Shown piece after piece: positions 6,696 to 10,972 of a stretch of 10,972 nucleotides of DNA. Numbering within the stretch: the stretch's first letter is position 1; each line of letters opens with the position of its first letter. A model generated the notes under the pieces. The model saw nothing but the letters and a program-made list of their open reading frames with translations, did no database searches and had not been told where the DNA came from. This stretch comes from Omnitrophica WOR_2 bacterium RIFCSPLOWO2_12_FULL_51_8 (GTDB taxonomy: Bacteria > Omnitrophota > Gorgyraeia > Gygaellales > Profunditerraquicolaceae). The translations under genes were made by a program, and so were the position numbers. The stretch covers positions 1-10,972 of the forward strand of contig MHHD01000063.1 of assembly GCA_001805895.1 (NCBI GenBank), in the 5' to 3' direction.

Positions 6696-8378
6696 TTATC
6701 TACTGAGCTTTCTCGCGACGAGAACGACTTCCCGACCAAGCCCAATATTTGCCAAACTCTGATAAAAATGCCGCTTGGTTTTAGCCATGCCAGCTTTTGA
6801 AAGGCTCAATTCCAATTTTTTCCGCTTGCTATGACAGGCACGCCCCAGCTCGTCATTTCCTATGTAGTTATCACCCATCAGCAGAAACATATCAATAGGG
6901 AAGGTGGCTTCTTTATGTATCACGTCAAACCCACACTGCTCCATAAGTCTTTGGAGCGAGTTGAAATCGAAATAGTTGATGTGATGCGGGGGGGCAACCC
7001 ACCAAGGTTTAAAGGCCAGATGATCACGGGCCACCAGTTGGAACGGGTTGAAATCGTTGGGAACCACAACACAGAGGAGGCCGCCGTCATCCAGTTGCCC
7101 GTGCGCCAAGGCCAGCAAGGCCGCCGGGTCAGGGATATGTTCCAGCACCAGGCTCATGTTGATGGCATCGAAAACTCCCAGCTCAGAGGCTATTTTTTCC
7201 GAAAAATACCCCTGCACGACATCCAGCCCCATGCCCCTGCTGTGTTCCACAGCCTGCAACGATGGTTCAATTCCCCTGACCTGCCAGCCACGGCTTTGCC
7301 CATTGAGCAGGAGAAGCCCCGGCCCCGAACCAATGTCCAGCAGCCGCCTCCTGCCGGGAGGTAAATGCTGTTCCAGCATTTCGTAGCGCTCGGCATAGAC
7401 CATGTTCCACCAGTCAATATCCTCAGTGTACCGCTCCAGATAGAGAGGCTTCTCTTGCGTGTAGTAGTCATACCGGTATGTCTTCTCCAGATCTTCTTCG
7501 GTGGGGATGGGGACGATATGCCTGAATTCGCAAAGTTCGCACTCAATCACGTCAAAGCCATTGGCCACCGCCACAATCGGGCCATGATGATGCTGCTGCC
7601 ACTTTTTTGTTGTGGGGTTTGCGGGCCCCTTATCCTCTGGGTGGCAGCTAAAAGCCTGTACGCCGGGATAAGTGGCAATATTGCCGAAAGGGCGACCGTG
7701 CAGCGCCTCAAACATCAGTTCGGCGCGCTGCCAATCTTCGATGGTGTCAATATCCTGAACTTGATATCTGGGAAGTATTAGCGGCGCCGCCGCCTCTGAG
7801 AATGCCGGCACTTCATTCAGAACCGCATCGGTTCTTGCCCAGTAGAACTGGCCGGCATCATGATAGGCTGGCTCCAGGTCTTGCGATCGAGTTGAGAAAT
7901 GTTCCGGCTGGAACATTGCTGCTCTTCCGTTCTCATTAATTCTGATCGCGCGCTGTATCGGGAAGGGAAAGCTTGTCACCGTGAAGACAATCCGGGCATC
8001 GCTCTCACGCAATAACGTCCATCCTCTGGCCAGGTCAGCAGGCTTTATAAACGGGGCCGTAGCGTAAATGGTGCAAACGAACTCAACTTCCCCGAGATTC
8101 TGAATGGCCCATTCAGCAGCGTGTTTAATTACTGCACCCGTGCCTACATAATCATTGGAAAGCTCTGCAGGCCGCATAAATGGCACTTCTGCGCCCCACT
8201 GCTTGTACACTTCAGCGATCTCGGCATCATCGGTGGAAACTATAATATGATCGAACAGGCCTGATTTCTTTGCCGCTTCAATCGACCAGGCAATCATCGG
8301 TTTGCCGCAAAAGAGTTTTATGTTCTTGCGCGGGATGCGCTTGCTGCCGCCACGTGCGGGAATAATGGCGATTTTCAT
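6696..8378 (-). CDS. pseF: Fusion: PseF-type CMP-nonulosonate cytidylyltransferase + SAM methyltransferase
   Basis: A single 560-codon frame with two enzymes. Residues 1 to about 228 form a CMP-sugar synthetase: PARGGSKRIPRKN at 7-19 is the CTP-binding signature, STDD at 48-51 and ATAPF at 106-110 follow, and VQDIDTIEDW at 207-216 is characteristic of the pseudaminate/sialate activators. This part would make a CMP-activated nine-carbon sugar. From about 257 a second module begins: HHHG at 263-266, CELC at 280-283, then SAM motif I LLDIGSGPG at 346-354, GIEPS at 369-373 and LVLEHIPDP at 410-418. The histidines and the CxxC could form a zinc site (inference). A normal PseF is only about 230 residues, so the methyltransferase is an added domain, and the bridge at about 229-256 looks like a linker. 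The start is 9 bp after the epimerase stop. The 3' portion is clearly GC-rich, unlike the genes that follow. Confidence 0.88.
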   Translation of the reverse strand: MKIAIIPARGGSKRIPRKNIKLFCGKPMIAWSIEAAKKSGLFDHIIVSTDDAEIAEVYKQWGAEVPFMRPAELSNDYVGTGAVIKHAAEWAIQNLGEVEFVCTIYATAPFIKPADLARGWTLLRESDARIVFTVTSFPFPIQRAIRINENGRAAMFQPEHFSTRSQDLEPAYHDAGQFYWARTDAVLNEVPAFSEAAAPLILPRYQVQDIDTIEDWQRAELMFEALHGRPFGNIATYPGVQAFSCHPEDKGPANPTTKKWQQHHHGPIVAVANGFDVIECELCEFRHIVPIPTEEDLEKTYRYDYYTQEKPLYLERYTEDIDWWNMVYAERYEMLEQHLPPGRRRLLDIGSGPGLLLLNGQSRGWQVRGIEPSLQAVEHSRGMGLDVVQGYFSEKIASELGVFDAINMSLVLEHIPDPAALLALAHGQLDDGGLLCVVVPNDFNPFQLVARDHLAFKPWWVAPPHHINYFDFNSLQRLMEQCGFDVIHKEATFPIDMFLLMGDNYIGNDELGRACHSKRKKLELSLSKAGMAKTKRHFYQSLANIGLGREVVLVARKLSR

Positions 8379-8387
8379 TTGGGGCCG

Positions 8388-9398
8388 CTATTTCGAATCA
8401 TGGTAATTGATATACCACTTAACAAATTCACCCACGCCCTTCTGAAGCGAAGTGGAGGGCGTGAATCCGAATTCATCCCGCAATTTGCTGGTTTCTGCAA
8501 ATGTGGTAACTACGTCGCCTGCCTGCATGGGTAGCAAGTTTTTGATCGCCTTCTTCCCCAGTGCATTTTCAATTGCCTCGATAAACGCCATCAGCTCAAC
8601 TGGCTGGTGATTGCCTATGTTGTATATGCGATAAGGCGCGTAACTGGTGGAAGGGTCAGGGTTGGCGGTATCGAACGCCGGGTCTGGTGTGGCAGGCTTG
8701 TCCAGCACACGCACGATGCCTTCGACAATGTCGTCAATGTAGGTAAAATCGCGCTGCATCTTTCCATGGTTGAATACATCAATAGGCTTTCCTTCCAGAA
8801 TCGCCTTGGTAAACAGCGAAGGGGACATATCAGGCCTCCCCCATGGGCCATAGACAGTGAAGAGCCGCAAGCAGGTGGCGGGCAGTCCGTAAAGGTGGCT
8901 ATAGGAGTGCGCGATCAACTCGCCTGCCTTCTTGGTGGCTGCATATAAGCTGACCGGGTGATCCACATTCTGATTCGTCGAAAAAGGTATGGCAGTATTT
9001 GCGCCATAAATACTGGAGCTGCTCGAGAAAACGAGGTGCTCAATTTTGTGATGGCGGCATCCTTCGAGAATATTGGCGAACCCTACCAGGTTGCTTTGTA
9101 TATAGGCATGTGGATTTTTGATGGAATAACGCACACCAGGCTGTGCGGCCAGATGGACGACACGTTGTAAATGATGTCGTGCAAATAATGTTTCCACTCC
9201 GCCTTGGTCAGTCATATCCAGCTTGAAAAATGAAAAATTTTCAAACGATGACAACTGTGCCAGACGATCATTTTTGAGCTGAACATCATAGTAATCATTC
9301 AGATTGTCTATCCCTACCACTTCAGCGCCTCTTGCGAGCAAACGCAAGCAGGTGTGCATTCCGATAAATCCGGCACAGCCGGTAACTAATATTTTCAT
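8388..9398 (-). CDS. NAD-dependent epimerase, UDP-glucuronate 4-epimerase type
   Basis: A 336-residue extended SDR, the normal length for UDP-glucuronate 4-epimerase, which interconverts UDP-glucuronate and UDP-galacturonate. The NAD-binding glycines are in TGCAGFIG at 6-13, HLAAQPGVR is at 82-90, and a serine run lies at 125-129. The catalytic YxxxK is Y152/K156. VYGPWGRPDM follows near 183-192, and the carboxy-terminal third has the APYRIYNIG and MQAGDV blocks characteristic of the UDP-glucuronate branch rather than GalE. The nearest alternatives are other uronate or GlcNAc 4-epimerases. It lies between pseC and the pseF fusion, which is not a step of pseudaminate synthesis, so it may supply a second sugar (such as a uronic acid) for the same glycan. 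CAGGA (7 to 8 nt upstream) supports the ATG. It ends 9 bp before the next gene. Confidence 0.86.
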   Translation of the reverse strand: MKILVTGCAGFIGMHTCLRLLARGAEVVGIDNLNDYYDVQLKNDRLAQLSSFENFSFFKLDMTDQGGVETLFARHHLQRVVHLAAQPGVRYSIKNPHAYIQSNLVGFANILEGCRHHKIEHLVFSSSSSIYGANTAIPFSTNQNVDHPVSLYAATKKAGELIAHSYSHLYGLPATCLRLFTVYGPWGRPDMSPSLFTKAILEGKPIDVFNHGKMQRDFTYIDDIVEGIVRVLDKPATPDPAFDTANPDPSTSYAPYRIYNIGNHQPVELMAFIEAIENALGKKAIKNLLPMQAGDVVTTFAETSKLRDEFGFTPSTSLQKGVGEFVKWYINYHDSK

Positions 9399-9450
9399 TG
9401 AGCGATTCCTGTTGTCCAGTAGGCAAAGGGGGCAGCGTATTGGGTTAATC
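9399..9450 (-). other. 52-bp spacer, the largest gap in the operon
   Basis: This stretch between the pseC stop and the epimerase start carries the epimerase Shine-Dalgarno (AGGA, plus strand 9407-9410, 8 nt from the ATG). I see no convincing hairpin terminator and no good -10/-35 pair in it. Read-through from pseC into the epimerase is therefore the simplest reading. Confidence 0.6.
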
Positions 9451-10611
9451 TCATGTACTGATTGCTTTCTCCAAGGTGCGCGCCACCTTGTCCTGCTGCG
9501 ATTCGGTTAGCCCCGGATACATCGGCAAACTGATCGCTTCGCCGTAATAGCGCTCCGCCTCGGGGCAGCAGCCTGTCTTGAAACCCAATTTTTCGTAATA
9601 CGGCTGCCAATATATGGGAATGTAGTGCAAATTCACTGCAATGTTTGCTCCCCGCAACAATTCAAATATTTCACGATGCGTTTTGCCAATCCGGTCAGGT
9701 TTGAGGCGAATCACATACAAGTGTAAACCTGAATAACTATCATTGCTTTGCCACGGTGTCACCAGCGGGAGGTTTGCCAATAGCGTGTCATAACGTTTCG
9801 CAATAATATGCCGCCTGGCAACGAATTCATCCAGCCGCAGCATCTGGCTCAACCCCAATGCGGCCTGTATGTCGGTCATGCGGTAATTATATCCAAGCTC
9901 GATTTGCTGGTAATACCACGCGCCATCCGGCGCATGCGTCATCTCTTCCGCTTCGCGGGTGATGCCATGGCTGCGCAGCAATTGTATGCGTCTGGCTAAT
10001 TGCGCATCATTGGTCAGCGCCATACCACCCTCGCCAGTCGTGATGGTCTTGACCGGGTGAAAACTAAATACGGTGATGTTGCTATAGCGGCAGTTTCCGA
10101 TAGGCTCGCCCCGATACTTTCCGCCGATGGCGTGCGACGCATCTTCGATAATCTTGAAACCATAGCGCTGACCAAGATTGTGAATGCCGGCCATGTCGCA
10201 TGACTGCCCGCATAAGTGTACCGGGATCACTACCTTGGGCAGGCAATTGGATTCTGCGGCCTGTATCAGCTTTGTTTCCAGGCATTCCACACTCAGGTTG
10301 TAAGTGCTCGGGTCTATATCCACAAAATCCACGTCAGCGCCGCAATATCGCGCACAGTTCGCGCTGGCTACGAAGGTGATCGGACTGGTCCAAACGATAT
10401 CGCCCTTGCCAACACCCAATGTCAAACAGGCGAGGTGCAGCGCCGAAGTGGCGCTGCTGACGGCCACTGCATGACCGACACCGCAATATTGTGCGACAGA
10501 CGCCTCAAAAGCGGGAACAGCCGGGCCTTGAGTCAGGAAATCAGAACGCAGCACATCCACGACCGCCTGGATGTCGGCCTCGGATATATCCTGGCGCCCG
10601 TAAGGAATCAT
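9451..10611 (-). CDS. pseC: UDP-4-amino-4,6-dideoxy-N-acetyl-beta-L-altrosamine transaminase PseC
   Basis: A PLP-dependent sugar aminotransferase of the DegT/DnrJ/EryC1/StrS family, 386 residues, the usual size. It transfers the amino group of glutamate to the 4-keto sugar made by PseB, the second step of pseudaminic acid synthesis. The start region MIPYGRQDIS and the segment FLTQGP (25-30) are typical of PseC. SSATSALHL at 52-60 binds the PLP phosphate, D157 in EDASH pairs with the pyridine nitrogen, and K188 in FHPVKTITTGEGG (184-196) is the Schiff-base lysine. NYRMTDIQAALG near 244-255 is also diagnostic. The gene lies 4 bp after pseB, and its Shine-Dalgarno (AAGG) overlaps the pseB stop, so the two are translationally coupled. 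Legionaminate or bacillosamine aminotransferases are alternatives, but the PseB partner makes PseC much the best call. Confidence 0.92.
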   Translation of the reverse strand: MIPYGRQDISEADIQAVVDVLRSDFLTQGPAVPAFEASVAQYCGVGHAVAVSSATSALHLACLTLGVGKGDIVWTSPITFVASANCARYCGADVDFVDIDPSTYNLSVECLETKLIQAAESNCLPKVVIPVHLCGQSCDMAGIHNLGQRYGFKIIEDASHAIGGKYRGEPIGNCRYSNITVFSFHPVKTITTGEGGMALTNDAQLARRIQLLRSHGITREAEEMTHAPDGAWYYQQIELGYNYRMTDIQAALGLSQMLRLDEFVARRHIIAKRYDTLLANLPLVTPWQSNDSYSGLHLYVIRLKPDRIGKTHREIFELLRGANIAVNLHYIPIYWQPYYEKLGFKTGCCPEAERYYGEAISLPMYPGLTESQQDKVARTLEKAIST

Positions 10612-10615
10612 TGCC

Positions 10616-10972
10616 TTAAATCTTGCCGATCTTATCGCGGTTATGCGCTATCCACGACTGCAATGCGTCAACGCTCATCCAGTCCGCGTTGTTGTCTGAA
10701 CAGTAGGTGAAGTCCGAAGCAACTTTTTTTCCATTTTTGATGCGTTTGGCGTCCGTGCTCCATTGGTGGATCGCAGGTAAAATTTTGTAATGATCATCGT
10801 ATTCATATGTATGTTGCGTATCTTCGGCGCCGATCATCTGCTCGTGAATCTTCTCTCCCGGCCTGATGCCGACGATGTCGTGGGTTGCGGCAGGCGCAAC
10901 AGCCCGGGCAATGTCGGTCAATTTCATGGACGGTATTTTTCTGACATATATCTCGCCGCCGACCATGTCTTC
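10616..10972 (-). CDS. pseB: UDP-N-acetylglucosamine 4,6-dehydratase (inverting) PseB, C-terminal part
   Basis: The reading frame is open at the right edge, and only the last 118 residues are in the window. PseB removes water from UDP-GlcNAc and inverts C5, committing it to pseudaminic acid. The visible part has GGEIYVRKIPSMKLTDIA, then GIRPGEKIHEQMI and TYEYDDHY, blocks that mark the C-terminal domain of the PseB/FlaA1-type short dehydratases. The catalytic Rossmann half lies outside the window. The methionine near the edge is internal, because two further in-frame codons (Glu-Asp) precede it. The stop is 4 bp before pseC. Non-inverting dehydratases of the PglF type are longer membrane proteins; the tail and pseC linkage favour PseB. 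Confidence 0.9.
   Translation of the reverse strand, partial: EDMVGGEIYVRKIPSMKLTDIARAVAPAATHDIVGIRPGEKIHEQMIGAEDTQHTYEYDDHYKILPAIHQWSTDAKRIKNGKKVASDFTYCSDNNADWMSVDALQSWIAHNRDKIGKI

Noticed and set aside
6831..7364. Long plus-strand frame of 177 codons opposite the methyltransferase half of the fusion
   Set aside because: It lies antisense to a gene with clear motifs, in a GC-rich stretch where shadow frames are expected, and its translation shows no recognisable domain.
7190..7546. A second minus-strand frame of 118 codons inside the fusion gene
   Set aside because: It is in another frame of the same strand, shows no motif, and the main frame there encodes SAM motif I.
9399..9450. Internal promoter or terminator in the largest spacer
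   Set aside because: No convincing hexamer pair or hairpin followed by a T run could be read on the minus strand.
10216..10710. Plus-strand frame of 164 codons across pseC and the end of pseB
   Set aside because: It crosses two well-supported genes in antisense and has no family resemblance.

Overview
The window is a densely packed piece of a bacterial surface-glycan biosynthesis operon. Every gene I can support lies on the minus strand, so transcription runs from the right edge (10972) to the left edge (1). Gaps between genes range from 0 to 25 bp, with one larger gap of 52 bp, and several Shine-Dalgarno sites overlap the preceding stop codon. The pseB/pseC pair, the UDP-glucuronate 4-epimerase and the overall coding style suggest a Gram-negative proteobacterium, perhaps a betaproteobacterium. 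That assignment rests on impression only, because no rRNA or marker gene is present.

The first block in transcription order (10972 to 6696) builds and activates sugar nucleotides. It contains the C-terminal end of PseB (UDP-GlcNAc 4,6-dehydratase, inverting), the whole of PseC (PLP aminotransferase), a UDP-glucuronate 4-epimerase-like SDR, and a 560-residue protein. In that protein a PseF-type CMP-nonulosonate cytidylyltransferase is fused to a SAM methyltransferase. PseB, PseC and PseF are steps of CMP-pseudaminic acid synthesis, a sugar usually found on flagellin, capsule or O-antigen. PseH (acetyltransferase), PseG (nucleotidase) and PseI (synthase) are not in the window.

The second block (6679 to 1) is more AT-rich and much less standard. 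It contains a zinc-finger methyltransferase with an extra C-terminal nucleotide-binding-like domain, two complete ATP-grasp proteins, a 586-residue homologue of deoxyxylulose-5-phosphate synthase (DXS), a FabG-like short-chain dehydrogenase, and a third ATP-grasp gene cut by the left edge. The third ATP-grasp gene is open at the edge, but it translates without interruption from 563 to 1. The N-terminal regions of the three ATP-grasp proteins share one pattern, so they look like diverged paralogues.

My working inference is that the second block makes and attaches an unusual substituent on a pseudaminic-acid-like sugar. The ThDP enzyme and the dehydrogenase would make a small hydroxy- or keto-acid, ATP-grasp ligases would join carboxylates to amino groups, and the methyltransferases would cap hydroxyls. 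The DXS homologue keeps the ThDP machinery but has changed residues where E. coli DXS contacts the phosphate of its acceptor, which argues against a housekeeping isoprenoid role. No RNA gene, mobile element, CRISPR array, terminator or clear promoter is visible.
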